Shown piece by piece: positions 7,259 to 17,218 of a DNA stretch of 64,000 bases (within the stretch, counting starts at the first letter, position 1; the number at the start of each line of letters is the position of its first letter). This DNA is from Sciscionella marina DSM 45152. Lineage in GTDB: Bacteria; Actinomycetota; Actinomycetes; Mycobacteriales; Pseudonocardiaceae. A program made the position numbers and the translations under genes. The notes under the pieces were generated by a model. The model worked only from the letters and a program-made list of their open reading frames with translations. It did no database searches and had not been told where the DNA came from. The DNA lies in contig NZ_KB905425.1 in NCBI RefSeq assembly GCF_000379465.1, positions 81,163 through 145,162 of the forward strand, given 5' to 3'.

Positions 7259-9289
7259 ATGGCGCGATCCGCCACTGCACAACGTACGAAGAGAGCCGGC
7301 AGCCTCGACGACCTCGACACCGTCCGGGTGGGCATCTACACCCGGCGCTCCACCGACGACGAGAACCAGCCGTACTCGATCGAAGTGCAAGACGAGCGGC
7401 TGGACTCCTACGTCGGCTCCCAGCCCGGATGGCAAGTGGCGATGAGGTTTTCCGACGACGCCTCCGGTGGCAGCACCAACCGCCCCGACCTACAACGGGC
7501 GCTGCAGGCGGCTCGCGCGGGCCTCATCGATGTGCTGTTGGTCTACCGGGTCGACCGGTTTTCCCGGAACCTGCGCGACACGGTCACCTTGCTCGACGAG
7601 CTGGACCAGCTCGGAGTGGTGTTCCGCAGCGCAACCGAGCCGTTCGACACCTCCACTCCGATGGGCCGGATGCTGGTGCAGATGCTGGGCATGTTCGCTC
7701 AGTTCGAGCGCGACAGCATCATCGAGCGCGTCATCGCTGGCATGGAACGCAAGGCCGCCAAGGGTTTGTGGAAGGGCGGACGCCGTCCCTTCGGCTACAC
7801 CGTCGACAGTGGCACCCACCGCCTCGTCCCCCATGCCGACGAAGTCGCGGTCGTCCGACTCATCTTCCGCAGCTACACCCGCGACCGGCTCGGCTCCAGC
7901 TCCATCGCCACCCTGCTCAACGAACGCGGGCACCGCACCACCAACGGCGGCACCTGGTCCGCTTACCAAGTCCTACGGGTGCTCTCCAACCGCATCTACA
8001 TCGGTGAGCTGGCCTTCCGCGGCATCACCGTCGAAGACTGCCACGCCCCGCTCGTCGACAGCGAAACGTTCGAGCACGCCGAACGCATCCTCGCCGAACG
8101 CGGCGAAGACCACTCCCACCGCGCCGCTTCCGGTTACGACTACATGCTCACCGGTCGTATGCGCTGCCCCCAGTGCAGCAAAGCCATGCTCGGCACCCGC
8201 GCCACCGGCCGGAGCAAAACCTACCGGTATTACACCTGCTTCACCCGCGCCCGCTACGACTCCAGCAAGTGCGACACCCCACGGCTCAACGCCGACGCTG
8301 TCGACGCCGCCGTGCTCCACGCACTTGGCTGCTTCTACCGCGACCAACACACCCTGATCACCGATGCGATCAGCACGGCCCAGCAAGAACACGAAGCAGG
8401 CCACGCCGACCGCCACGCCGAACTCGCCGCGGTCGACACCGAACTGAACAAGGTCAACGCCGCGATTGACCGCTACCTCTCCGCGTTCGAGCGCGGCACC
8501 CTCGATGAGGACATGGTCGCCGACCGGCTCCCCGCCCTGCGCGAGCAGACCAAGCAGCTCCGTGCCCGCCGTACGGAACTCGCCGCCGCGATCGACGATC
8601 AGCCCGCCGCCCCCGACATCACCACGCTGACCGAGGTCGCCGACCACATCAACGAGATCATCGACGGCGGCACCGCGAACCAACGCAAGGCCCTCATCGA
8701 AGCCCTAGTACCCCAGGTCAAGATCACCGGGCCAGACCGGCTCGTCCCGGTCTTCCGCATCCCCCAGCCCCGGCACAACGAAGAGGCCGCTTCCGCCTCA
8801 CCAGCGGAAACGGCCTCGAAAGGAGCGGTTCGCACAATGACTAATTTGGTGGACCTTGGGGGAACTTACTACAACACAAAACCCCAGGTAGAAGCCCTTG
8901 AGGCGCTGCTCCGGAAGCTGCCCGACCCCACGACGCCCGCTCCGCCGCCCGCCGACCGGCCGAAGCCAGGTCGTGCACGGCAACTCGACGCCGACCAGGT
9001 CCGGGAACTCATCGCCGGTTATCAAGCCGGAGCGACGGTGTACGAGCTGGGCGACCGGTTCGGCATCGAGCGGCGGACGGTCAGCAACATCCTCAAACGA
9101 CACGACGTGCCGATGCGCCGCCGCGGTCTCTCCCCTGAGCAGGTCGACGACGCCATCCACCTCTACAATCTCGGCTGGTCCCTGGCACGAGTCGGCGAAC
9201 ACCTGGGCGTCGATCACACCACGGTGCTGACCAAACTCCGCGAACGCGGCGTCCCCAGCCGCGATACGCATGGTCGACCTCGGTCTTGA
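7259..9289 (+). CDS. Large serine recombinase with C-terminal double HTH extension
   Basis: A 676-residue protein, ATG 7259 with AAGGGAG seven bases upstream. The resolvase domain covers about residues 22-170, with the catalytic serine in YTRRSTDDE, then [10 protein letters not shown] and [13 protein letters not shown]. The recombinase domain follows (170-285), then a zinc ribbon (MRCPQC ... YYTCF ... KCDTP, about 300-345) and a coiled-coil at 385-440. From about residue 527 a separate module begins ([15 protein letters not shown]) with two HTH-like segments ([20 protein letters not shown] and [20 protein letters not shown]). The ATG of that module, 8837, has its own AAAGGAG at 8819-8825, so an internal start is possible. 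It is probably the integrase of the left element; the HTH tail may be a fused accessory factor. Confidence 0.85.
   Translation: MARSATAQRTKRAGSLDDLDTVRVGIYTRRSTDDENQPYSIEVQDERLDSYVGSQPGWQVAMRFSDDASGGSTNRPDLQRALQAARAGLIDVLLVYRVDRFSRNLRDTVTLLDELDQLGVVFRSATEPFDTSTPMGRMLVQMLGMFAQFERDSIIERVIAGMERKAAKGLWKGGRRPFGYTVDSGTHRLVPHADEVAVVRLIFRSYTRDRLGSSSIATLLNERGHRTTNGGTWSAYQVLRVLSNRIYIGELAFRGITVEDCHAPLVDSETFEHAERILAERGEDHSHRAASGYDYMLTGRMRCPQCSKAMLGTRATGRSKTYRYYTCFTRARYDSSKCDTPRLNADAVDAAVLHALGCFYRDQHTLITDAISTAQQEHEAGHADRHAELAAVDTELNKVNAAIDRYLSAFERGTLDEDMVADRLPALREQTKQLRARRTELAAAIDDQPAAPDITTLTEVADHINEIIDGGTANQRKALIEALVPQVKITGPDRLVPVFRIPQPRHNEEAASASPAETASKGAVRTMTNLVDLGGTYYNTKPQVEALEALLRKLPDPTTPAPPPADRPKPGRARQLDADQVRELIAGYQAGATVYELGDRFGIERRTVSNILKRHDVPMRRRGLSPEQVDDAIHLYNLGWSLARVGEHLGVDHTTVLTKLRERGVPSRDTHGRPRS
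8783..8817 (+). repeat. Hairpin at the joint between recombinase and HTH module
   Basis: Inverted repeat of 14 bp with one mismatch (GAGGCCGCTTCCGC / GCGGAAACGGCCTC), loop of seven bases, lying inside the reading frame just before the ATG at 8837. A hairpin in the corresponding place is also found in the second recombinase gene of the window (55695-55722). Confidence 0.55.
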
Positions 9290-9425
9290 TGTACTGGGAT
9301 TCTCCCGGTGCACCGTCAGACGGTGGTACGTCGAATCGATCTCGCCGAGTTCACTACGCTGATATCCCATGGTAAGGGCTCCGAAGTTCAACGCCCGGAT
9401 GTCCGGTCGATGGCGGATCGTGGCG

Positions 9426-9740
9426 ATGAGTGGCTGGGACCGCGAGGCGATCGACCTGGTCGAGCCGGGTTACGTCGAGTTCGCCCGGAACGGGACCGGC
9501 CAGTTCGGCTTCATCGCCGTCCGTGGTTGGCTGGACTGCCGCCCGGTCGAGCGGGACAGCCGGCCCGGCGTGGAATTCACCTGGGAAGGTTCCGACGAGG
9601 GCGATCAGGTCAGCGGACGCGGCTGGGCAGTACTGGTGGACGACACCACGATCGAGGGCCATCTGTTCTTCCACCTGGGCGACGACTCGAGTTTCCGGGC
9701 GAAGCCGTTCACCAATGCCGACGAACTGGACGGACCGTGA
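9426..9740 (+). CDS. Small protein of unknown function, first gene of TOTE-like cassette
   Basis: About 104 residues from ATG 9426, chosen because the recognisable domain starts there (MSGWDREAIDLVEPGYVEF); an in-frame ATG at 9369 would add 19 residues. The sequence is a compact beta-rich domain without catalytic motifs (GQFGFIAVRGWLDCR, HLFFHLGDDSSFRAKP). It overlaps the next gene as GTGA, and both accompany a primase-helicase gene, an arrangement I recall from other actinomycetes. A role as an accessory or sensor of that cassette is inferred. Confidence 0.6.
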   Translation: MSGWDREAIDLVEPGYVEFARNGTGQFGFIAVRGWLDCRPVERDSRPGVEFTWEGSDEGDQVSGRGWAVLVDDTTIEGHLFFHLGDDSSFRAKPFTNADELDGP

Positions 9741-10903
9741 GCGAGTACCAGTACTACGAGTTCCTGGCGATCGACCGGCCGCTGGACGATGGCGAACAAG
9801 CTGCGGTCCGGTCGCTGTCCACCCGGGCGCGGATCTCTTCGACCAGCTTCGTGAACGAGTACCACTGGGGCGACTTCAAGGGTGATCCGCGCCGGTTGAT
9901 GGAGCGCTACTACGACGCGCACCTGTATGTCGCCAACTGGGGTACCCACCGGGTGATGTTCCGGCTGCCGTGCGATCTGCTCGATCCCGATGTCGTCGAG
10001 GACTACTGCGTCGGTGACGAGGCAAGTGCCTGCGTCACGGACGAGTTCATCGTGCTCGACTTCACCAGCGAGGACCACGCTGGTGAGTTCGACTTCGACT
10101 ACGACCCCGAGAACCTGCTGTCCACGATCCTCGGAGTTCGCGCCGAACTCGCCGCCGGTGATCTCCGGCCGCTCTATCTCGCCTGGCTGGCAGCCTACGG
10201 TGCCTGGGAGCGCGATGAAGACGTTTTCGATCGTGATGCTGACGACGATCTCGAACCACCTGTTCCGCCCGGACTGGGCACGCTCACTGCCGCGCAGCGG
10301 GCGCTGGCCGACTTTCTCCGCCTCGACGACGATCTGATCGCGACCGCGGCTCAGACTTCACCACAGCTAGGCGCGCCGAACGACGACCCTGACGACCTCA
10401 CCGTGTGGGTGGCTCGCCTGCCGGTCACCGAGAAGGACCGGCTCTTGGCGCGGGTAGCGCAGGGTGAGGCGGTGCGGGTGCAGATGGAGTTGCTGCGCCG
10501 TTTCCGCGGCGACACCGCTCCGATCATCCCCGTCCCAGCCCGCCGGAACGTGGCCGACCTACTCGACAACGCGGCGCGGCGACGAGCCGACCGCGAGCGT
10601 CGGCTGGCCGCCGAGCACGCCGAAGACGAGGCACGCCAGGAACAGGCGCGCCTGCAGGCTCGCGAACGACGACTCGACACACTGGCCGCTGAGGAAGACG
10701 CCGCGTGGTCGCGCGTCGAGGCGATGATCGCCACCCGGAAGCCGGCCGAGTATGACGCCGCCATCACGCTGCTCACCGATCTGCAGGCGTTGGCCGAACG
10801 CGAGGATCGCTACGACACGTTCACTACCCGTACCATCGCGTTGCGGCAAACGCATGCACGCAAACCCAGCCTCATCGATCGCCTCAACCAGGCACGCATC
10901 TGA
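9737..10903 (+). CDS. Coiled-coil protein of unknown function, second gene of TOTE-like cassette
   Basis: A 388-residue protein from GTG 9737, overlapping the previous stop. Residues 1-130 form a globular domain (YEFLAIDRPLDDGE, YHWGDFKGDPRRLMERYYDAHLY), 130-260 are helical, and 270-330 form a long charged coiled-coil (RRRADRERRLAAEHAED). The C-terminus has TPR-like helices (AAITLLTDLQALAEREDRYDTF). No nuclease or ATPase motif is visible. It sits 19 bases upstream of the broken primase-helicase gene in the same direction, so the three genes look like one operon and it is probably a structural partner of the helicase. Confidence 0.65.
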   Translation: MSEYQYYEFLAIDRPLDDGEQAAVRSLSTRARISSTSFVNEYHWGDFKGDPRRLMERYYDAHLYVANWGTHRVMFRLPCDLLDPDVVEDYCVGDEASACVTDEFIVLDFTSEDHAGEFDFDYDPENLLSTILGVRAELAAGDLRPLYLAWLAAYGAWERDEDVFDRDADDDLEPPVPPGLGTLTAAQRALADFLRLDDDLIATAAQTSPQLGAPNDDPDDLTVWVARLPVTEKDRLLARVAQGEAVRVQMELLRRFRGDTAPIIPVPARRNVADLLDNAARRRADRERRLAAEHAEDEARQEQARLQARERRLDTLAAEEDAAWSRVEAMIATRKPAEYDAAITLLTDLQALAEREDRYDTFTTRTIALRQTHARKPSLIDRLNQARI

Positions 10904-10922
10904 CCCATCTACGGTGGGCTCT

Positions 10923-13179
10923 GTGAAAGACGATCTCCAGCCAGCGGAGCTTGCGGAGGAACTCACGGAGCTCCGTGAGTTGACAACGCAGTTGCGTACG
11001 GAGAACGCGCGGTTGTTGCGGCTGCTGGAGCTGACACCGAAACAGGCAGCTCCGCCCGGCCCGATTCAAACCGGCTTCTTCGAAGCGCACCCCGGCCCCG
11101 GTTGACCGGCGATCGGCCCGGAGGTGAAGGGCGATTTCTTCGCCGCCCTGTTCGCCGCCCGCACCGACATCTACGCCACGCGATGGGAGAACGCACGTAC
11201 TGGCAAAGCTGGTTGGCTGGCGGCCGACTTCGACGGCCCGATGGCGATGCTGGACGCCCTGGCCTACCTGAAGGCCGCCAGGGCGTGCTCGGTGCCAGCC
11301 GCGCTGGAGGTCTCGCGCTCGGGCGTCGGCGCACATGCATGGGTATTCTTCACCGCACCCGTGCCCGCGGAGACGGCTCGCCGACTTGGCACCGCCCTCT
11401 TGCGGGAGGCGATGGCAGTGCGTGGCCGTATGGACCTGGCCAGCTACGACCGACTCTTCCCGGCACAGGACGTGCTGCCCTCGGGCGGCGTAGGGAATCT
11501 GATCGCCGCACCGCTGCACGGCAAGACCCGCCAGGACGGCGCGACGGCGTTCCTCGATCTGGCGACGATGGAACCACACGATGACCAGTGGGCGTACCTG
11601 TCCTCGATCGGCCGAATGAGCCCTGCCGAGGTCAATCGGGTCGCGCGCCGCGCCGGTGGAGTCACAGTCGGCGCCAGCATCGACAAGATCGGCGCTGCGG
11701 TCTCGACCCAGATCCGTACCGCCGCACCCCCCATCGTGCACGCCCGGCTCAGCTCGGGAATCCGCCTGGAATCAGACGAGCTGACCCCGGCGTTGCACGC
11801 GACGCTAAAGCACGCGGCGTCGATGCCGAATCCGGTGTTCTACGAGCGCCAGCGACTCCGAATATCCACGTGGGACACACCGCGGTTCCTGCGCAGCTCC
11901 CGCGAGACTCTCGACGGCGGGCTCATCCTGCCTCGGGGGCTGCACGACACGGTGGCCTCGCTGGTCGAGCAGGCAGGCAGCCGCCTCGAGGCGATCGACG
12001 AGCGGCAGGCCGGCGAGACACGGGAGCTCACCTTCGCCGCTACGCTGACCCGTCAGCAGCAAGCCGCCGTAGACGATCTGCGCGACCATGATCTTGGTGT
12101 GCTGGTCGCGCCACCGGGTGCGGGCAAGACCGTGATGGCCTGCGCGGTCATCGCCACCCACGCGATCTCCACGCTCGTGCTGGTCGACCGCAAGACCCTG
12201 GCCGACCAGTGGCGCACCCGGATCAGTGAACTGCTGGGCGTCAAAGCCGGCCAACTCGGCGGCGGTCGCCGCAAAACCCAGGGCGTGGTTGATGTCGTCA
12301 TGCTGCAAACGCTGGCCCGCAAGACCGACATCGAGGAGGTCGCCAGCGGCTACGGGCTGGTCGTCGTCGATGAGTGCCACCACATCCCGGCCGCGGCGTT
12401 CGAGCTCGCCGTCAAGCAGATCCCGGCTCGCCGCTGGCTCGGACTCACCGCCACCCCGTACCGACGCGACAAACTCGACGACCTGATAGCCCTCCAGCTG
12501 GGCCCGATCCGGCATACCATCGCCCCATCAAGCCGCCCCGGCGAGGACAGCGCATCCCAACTCGAATTGGACACGACTGCGCAGCGTCCGAAGCCGGTGC
12601 TCCATGTGCACGACACCGCCTACCGCTACACCGGTGACGCCGACCCGACAAAGCCCGGCGGGATGGCGGCCATCTACCGCGATCTTGTGGCCGACGACAC
12701 CCGCCTCACCCAGATCGCCGACGACGTGACTGCCGCGCTGAAACAAGGTCGACACTGCCTGCTGCTCACACAATGGACCACCCATGTCGAACGGTTCGCC
12801 GACGAGCTCCGGCGACGCTCGCTCGACCCGATCGTGCTGCGCGGCGGCATGAGCGCGACCGCCCGCCGCGATGCTCTGGCCCCGCCTCCAACCTGCGAAC
12901 GGAGTACCACTGCTGGTCGTCGCGACCGGACCATTCGTCGGTGAAGGATTCGACTGCCCCGCACTGGACACCCTGTTCCTCTCCGCACCGATCGCGTTCA
13001 AGGGACGCCTCGTCCAATACGCGGGTCGGATCCTCCGCGCACACGCCGGCAAGGCCACCGCCGAAGTCCACGACTACCACGACATCAACACCGGCGTCCT
13101 GGCCTCTTCCCTGGCCAAACGCGCACCAGGGTACGTCAGCCTCGGCTTCCCCGACCCCCGCCGACCAGCAACACGTTGA
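10923..13179 (+). pseudogene. Broken TOTE-type primase-helicase
   Basis: The intact family member would be one protein of about 800 residues: N-terminal coiled-coil (ELRELTTQLRTENARLLRLL), an archaeo-eukaryotic primase domain ([38 protein letters not shown]) and an SF2 helicase (Walker [12 protein letters not shown], box [12 protein letters not shown], motif [11 protein letters not shown], motif VI VQYAGRILR). Here it is interrupted three times. A TGA at 11103-11105 ends the first 60 codons in the same frame as the rest. AGW is joined directly to LAADFDG near 11215, where relatives have about 40 more residues. One extra C in the CCCC run near 12880-12885 shifts the frame, the C-terminal part being read from 12871 to 13179. 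A GTG at 11124 could restart translation. Either a decayed gene or, for the frameshift, an assembly error. Confidence 0.75.
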
Positions 13180-13339
13180 GCAGGAGTGGCTATCGACGAG
13201 CAGACGCACCGGATTGCTTCTTGTCAATGTGACCAGTCGACGACCCACACCGTCCACGGGGACACACGATCGACTGGGCGTCCCGCTCGCGCAGTAGTCC
13301 AGTCATGGCTCCTAGCGTCACATGCCGCACTCAGCTACA

Positions 13340-13368
13340 CTGAATCACATCGACCGATCATGATTCAG
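13340..13368. promoter_or_regulatory. Candidate operator upstream of XRE gene
   Basis: Perfect inverted repeat CTGAATCA (13340-13347) and TGATTCAG (13361-13368), 20 bases before the XRE start. Position and symmetry fit autoregulation by the HTH protein. The rest of 13180-13387 shows no gene. Confidence 0.5.
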
Positions 13369-13387
13369 TCCATGAAGGGTGGCTGTG

Positions 13388-13723
13388 ATGACAACGGGTG
13401 CCGGTGTGCTCATAGAGCGTGCCCGCATTGTTTCGGGCCTCAGTCAGCGCGCCCTTGCGGACGCTGCTGGCATCTCGCAGCCCACCTTGTCGCGGATCAT
13501 CTCCGGGGACAGAGCGGCGAAGATGCCTGAGGTGGTCGCGATCGCGTGGGCAACTGGACATACGGTCGCCCAACTCATCGAAGCTGGGACGGTGGCCGAC
13601 CGAGTGCAGTGCGCCGCCCGCGCCACCAACGACTCCGACATGGACCGCATGCGTGAGGCGCTGTTGCACTTCCTGGAGCTGGACAACTACTTGGACGACC
13701 AGGCCATCCCCGCCACGGTCTGA
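13388..13723 (+). CDS. XRE-family HTH regulator
   Basis: A 111-residue protein; ATG 13388 is chosen over GTG 13379 because GGGTGG sits at 13377-13382. Residues 10-65 are a classical Cro/CI HTH (GLSQRALADAAGISQPTLSRI followed by IISGDRAAKMP). It is followed 15 bases later by an ImmA/IrrE peptidase gene. In this known pairing, the peptidase cleaves or regulates the XRE repressor, and an inverted repeat upstream is a likely binding site. Confidence 0.8.
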   Translation: MTTGAGVLIERARIVSGLSQRALADAAGISQPTLSRIISGDRAAKMPEVVAIAWATGHTVAQLIEAGTVADRVQCAARATNDSDMDRMREALLHFLELDNYLDDQAIPATV

Positions 13724-13738
13724 TGTGGATAGACAATC

Positions 13739-14605
13739 TTGAGCGCTGAGACTGAAGGACGTACCGCCGCCGCGCGGTTCCGCCAAGAGCACCACCTGGG
13801 CGTGCAGCCGTTGGGTGACCTTGTGGCGGTCATCGAGCAGGCAACCAAGATCGACGTGGCCGTACTCGATGTCGGCCCGGAGGAACACGGCCTGACGATG
13901 CGAGACCCTGCGCGAGGTGCCGTATTCATCGGCGTCGCGCGGACCCCGAACCCGATGCGACAACGCAGCACGCTTGCCCACGAACTTGGCCACGTGCTGT
14001 TCGAGGACTGGGCGGACAACGGCACGAACAACTGGAGCGAACGCAGCCCCGTGGAGATTCGAGCCGACGCCTTTGCGCGGCACCTGCTTGTACCGGTCGA
14101 GGGCTTGCGTGAGTTCCTCGGAGATCGAGAGTTCGTGACCCAAGTCACCCTCTCGGCAGTCGTTCAGCGATTCTTGGTATCACCCCAGATTGCCGCCATC
14201 GCGCTGCACCAAGCCAATTACATCGAAGACGGCACCAAGCAGGAGTGGATGGCGCTGACCGCGCCACAAGTGGCATCCCGGTTCGGGTGGAGCGATCAGT
14301 ACCGCGCGTTGCAGGCCGACTCCGATCAGCGGAGGGCACCGCAACAGTTGCTCGCCCGCGCGATCAGGGGCTACGCGGAGGCGGTGGTGCCTGCGCAAGC
14401 CATCGCCACCTTGCGCGGCATCACACTGGAGGCCGCCGAGGCGGACCTGCGTGAGGCAGGTGTCGTGCCCGCCGAACAGGAGATCGCGTGGGCCGCTCCG
14501 ACCGAACTACCCGACGTGCACGTAGATCTGGCGGTTCTGGAAGAGGATCTCAACGCGCCAGATGACAACGGCCAGGTTACGGCGGCAGAGAGAGATTCAG
14601 GATGA
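13739..14605 (+). CDS. ImmA/IrrE-family metallo-endopeptidase
   Basis: A 288-residue protein starting at TTG 13739. The zinc motif is LAHELGHVLFEDW (about residues 80-92, HExxH) with a third acidic ligand probably in EIRADAFARHLL some 25 residues later, as in ImmA/IrrE (COG2856). The C-terminal 130 residues are helical and lack a known domain. It overlaps the following PIN-like gene as ATGA. With the XRE gene before it, it forms the known XRE-COG2856 pair, here extended by a third gene. Confidence 0.85.
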   Translation: MSAETEGRTAAARFRQEHHLGVQPLGDLVAVIEQATKIDVAVLDVGPEEHGLTMRDPARGAVFIGVARTPNPMRQRSTLAHELGHVLFEDWADNGTNNWSERSPVEIRADAFARHLLVPVEGLREFLGDREFVTQVTLSAVVQRFLVSPQIAAIALHQANYIEDGTKQEWMALTAPQVASRFGWSDQYRALQADSDQRRAPQQLLARAIRGYAEAVVPAQAIATLRGITLEAAEADLREAGVVPAEQEIAWAAPTELPDVHVDLAVLEEDLNAPDDNGQVTAAERDSG

Positions 14606-15210
14606 GCCACCGGCCGATCATCGACGCCGGCCCCGGCCTGAATTTTCTCTCGATCAACAAAGAGCGTCTCCTCATCGAGATCCTGGGTCCGCTCAGCACC
14701 CCGGAGACCGTACAAGACGAAGTGCTCCGCAAGGCCCGGCAGGATGGGCGCTTCCGCTCCGCGGCAGTGGTCTGGCAAAAGCTGACGCCCAAGTGGGTGC
14801 AGATACTCTCCGATGACCAGACACCCGAACTTGCTGCGGTCGTCCACCGGATCACCCAGCTACCCATGGAAGAACGGCTGAAACACCCGAAAGATCTGGG
14901 CGAGACGATGGTCATCGCGCACGCGGTCGTCGCCGCCGAATCTGGCGAGACAATGACCGTGCTTATCGACGACGGGTCAGGAGCGCGGATCGCCACTTCG
15001 GAGATCAACCGACTCAGACGGCTCCGGGCCAGCGGTCAAGCTGTGGGGTCGATCTTGCTAGTGAGCACGCTGACCATTCTGGAGCGCGCGGCAGGCGGAC
15101 AGCACATTCCAGACAAGGCCACGATGCGCAACATCTACGACCGGCTGCGCGGTCTCGATGACGGCCTACCGCCGATCCAGAACACCAACCTACTGTCAGC
15201 TGCTTGCTGA
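14602..15210 (+). CDS. PIN-like putative nuclease, third gene of the XRE/ImmA triad
   Basis: A 202-residue protein. The N-terminus PIIDAGPGLNFLSINKERLL matches the first acidic strand of PIN-domain proteins; other acidic positions follow in ETVQDEV (about residue 40), DLGETMVIAHAV (about 100) and LIDDGSGARIATSE (about 122-135), an order compatible with the four-acid PIN centre. Start at ATG 14602, overlapping the peptidase stop. It may be a toxin-like nuclease controlled by the XRE/peptidase pair. The fold assignment rests on motif spacing only. Confidence 0.55.
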   Translation: MSHRPIIDAGPGLNFLSINKERLLIEILGPLSTPETVQDEVLRKARQDGRFRSAAVVWQKLTPKWVQILSDDQTPELAAVVHRITQLPMEERLKHPKDLGETMVIAHAVVAAESGETMTVLIDDGSGARIATSEINRLRRLRASGQAVGSILLVSTLTILERAAGGQHIPDKATMRNIYDRLRGLDDGLPPIQNTNLLSAAC

Positions 15211-15229
15211 TCCTAGACCTGGGCGACCC

Positions 15230-16397
15230 TAAGCAGCTCGCCGGTACGGCGTGTCGTGGCGCTGGGTCCACACTCTCGTCCAGCGCTATGAGGCCGATGG
15301 TCTGGCCGGGCTCGAGCCCCGCTCCCGCTGCCCGCGAACGAACCCACGCGCCACCCCCGAGCACGTCCGCACCCGAATCCTTGAGCTGCGAGAGAAGCTC
15401 ACGATCGATGGACTTGACGCCGGCCCGGCGACGATCGGCTGGCATCTGCAGGCCGAAAACCTGCCCGCACCAGCGTTGTCGACCATCCGCCGAATCCTGC
15501 ACCACGCCGGTCTCATCCGCCCCGAACCCGCCAAGCGTCCCCGCGCCTCGCTGCACCGGTTCGCCGCCGAACAACCCAACGAGACCTGGCAATCCGACTT
15601 CATCCATTGGCGCCTGGCAGACGGCACGGACGTCGAAATCCTGAACTGGCTCGACGACCACTCCCGCTACCTGCTGTCGATCACCGCCCACAACCGTGTC
15701 ACCGGCGACCTCGTCGTCGACACCTTCACCCGCACCATCAACGAATACGGCCCACCCATCTCAACCCTTACCGACAACGGCTCGGTCTACACCTCCCGAT
15801 TCACCGGCGGCCGCAACGCGTTCGAATACGTACTGGCCGCACTCGGGATCACACAGAAAAACGGCCATCCCGGCCACCCCCAAACCCAGGGCAAGATCGA
15901 ACGTTTCCACCAGACCCTCAAACGCTGGCTCGCCACTCGCCCACCCGCAGCCGACCTGCCCACCCTGCAAGTCCAACTCGACACGTTCCGCACCATCTAC
16001 AACACCGCCCGCCCCCACCGCGCCCTGAACCGCCACACTCCCGCCCAGGCCTACCAAGCCCGCCCCACCGCACGACCCGACCCCACCACCCACGCCGGGC
16101 ACTACCGCATCCGCTTCGACCACGTCGACAAATTCGGCAAACTTTCCCTCCGCCGAGCCGGACACATGCACCACCTCGGAGTCGGCATCACTCACCGCCA
16201 CAAGCACATCGTGATCCTCATCGACACCACCCAGGCCACGGTCATCCACCTCGACACCAGCGAAATCATCGCCACCCACACCATCGACCCCAACCGCACC
16301 TACTGGCGCAACCAAGAAAAAGAGCCCGGCCGATGGCCGGGCCCTCCCACTATGAACGATGACCCGAAACATCCATGAACGATGTCCCGACTCATCA
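15230..16397 (+). mobile_element. IS481-family insertion sequence, left end truncated
   Basis: Contains one transposase gene. The right end carries two tandem copies of ATGAACGATG-type sequence (16352-16390), followed by the tRNA fragment from 16403. The left end lacks the first 20-25 codons of the usual transposase and no matching terminal repeat is seen, so the copy is 5'-truncated. Confidence 0.6.
15251..16378 (+). CDS. IS481-family transposase, N-terminally truncated
   Basis: 375 codons from a possible GTG 15251; an in-frame stop lies at 15230. The text begins RRYGVSWRWVHTLVQRYEADG, which in IS481 transposases is preceded by about 22 residues of the first HTH helix, so the start has been lost. 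The DDE catalytic core is present: WQSDFIHWRLADG, TLTDNGSVY and GKIERFHQTLKRW give D, D and E. The C-terminal beta domain is complete. With a damaged HTH it is unlikely to be active. Confidence 0.8.
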   Translation: MSWRWVHTLVQRYEADGLAGLEPRSRCPRTNPRATPEHVRTRILELREKLTIDGLDAGPATIGWHLQAENLPAPALSTIRRILHHAGLIRPEPAKRPRASLHRFAAEQPNETWQSDFIHWRLADGTDVEILNWLDDHSRYLLSITAHNRVTGDLVVDTFTRTINEYGPPISTLTDNGSVYTSRFTGGRNAFEYVLAALGITQKNGHPGHPQTQGKIERFHQTLKRWLATRPPAADLPTLQVQLDTFRTIYNTARPHRALNRHTPAQAYQARPTARPDPTTHAGHYRIRFDHVDKFGKLSLRRAGHMHHLGVGITHRHKHIVILIDTTQATVIHLDTSEIIATHTIDPNRTYWRNQEKEPGRWPGPPTMNDDPKHP

Positions 16398-16411
16398 CAG
16401 GGTGGAGCTAA

Positions 16412-17218
16412 GAGCTTGTCTCAGTTGGTTTGTTGGAGTCGTTTGAAGCAGACGAGGGCGGCGGCCAGCGCGAGGCCATGGAGCGTTCGATGACCCACCG
16501 GTGGCGGCCGAGGCGCTCCTTGGACTCGATATCCTTGCGTGCCAGCCGAGGCCGGATTCCCCTGTCTCGTAACCATCGGCGACGTTCGCGGCTGTTGTAA
16601 GCCTTGTCGCCATGCAGCTTCGCCGGCTTGCGGCGCCGCGGCCCACGTCGGGAACGGACCGGCGGGATCGCGTTGACCAGCGGGATCATCGCGTCGCCAT
16701 CAGCCGTGTTGCCTGCCGAGATCCCGGTGGCCATTGGTAATCCAGTGGCGTCGGAGAGCACATGAAGCTTCGAACCGGGTTTCCCACGGTCGACCGGGCT
16801 CGGACCAGTCATAGGTCCCCCTTTTTGGCCCGCACGTGGGCGGCATCCACCACCGCGCGGGACCAGTCGATCAAGCCCTGACCACCTAACTCGTCCAGCA
16901 CCGCGTGATGGATCCGTGCCCACAAGCCCGCCTCGGTCCAGCGCACGAACCACCGGTGCGCAGTCGGGACCTTGACCCCGAACGATGGCGGCAGCCACCG
17001 CCAGGCACACCCACTGGTGAGCACGTACACGATCGCCGTGAACACCATCCGAGGATTCGCAGGAGCCCGACCACCACCCTGCGGCCGGTCCTTGACCTCG
17101 GGAATCAAGGGCTCAACCAGCTCCCACAACTCATCAGGAACCAACCGCCACGACAACGCATCAACCACAATGGACGATCATCCCGGACGACGGGTCAAGA
17201 TCCAAACGAGACACGCTC
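16412..17218 (-). mobile_element. IS5-family element, internally deleted
   Basis: Terminal inverted repeats GAGCTTGTCTCAGTTGG (16412-16428) and the complement of 17202-17218 (GAGCGTGTCTCGTTTGG) match at 14 of 17 positions, flanked by a TAA duplication. The single transposase gene is frameshifted and deleted. Confidence 0.8.
16421..17168 (-). pseudogene. IS5-family transposase remnant
   Basis: The N-terminal part (MVDALSWRLVPDELWELVEP ... VVDAAHVRAKKGDL, 16809-17168) continues in another frame with the catalytic middle (PVDRGKPGSKLHVLSDATG, KLHGDKAYNS), the usual two-frame layout of IS5 transposases that use frameshifting. After HRWVIERS the normal C-terminus is missing. A short third frame, GLALAAALVCFKRLQQTN, ending at 16421, shows that about 25 codons were deleted at 16480-16490. 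The product is not expected to be active. Confidence 0.75.
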
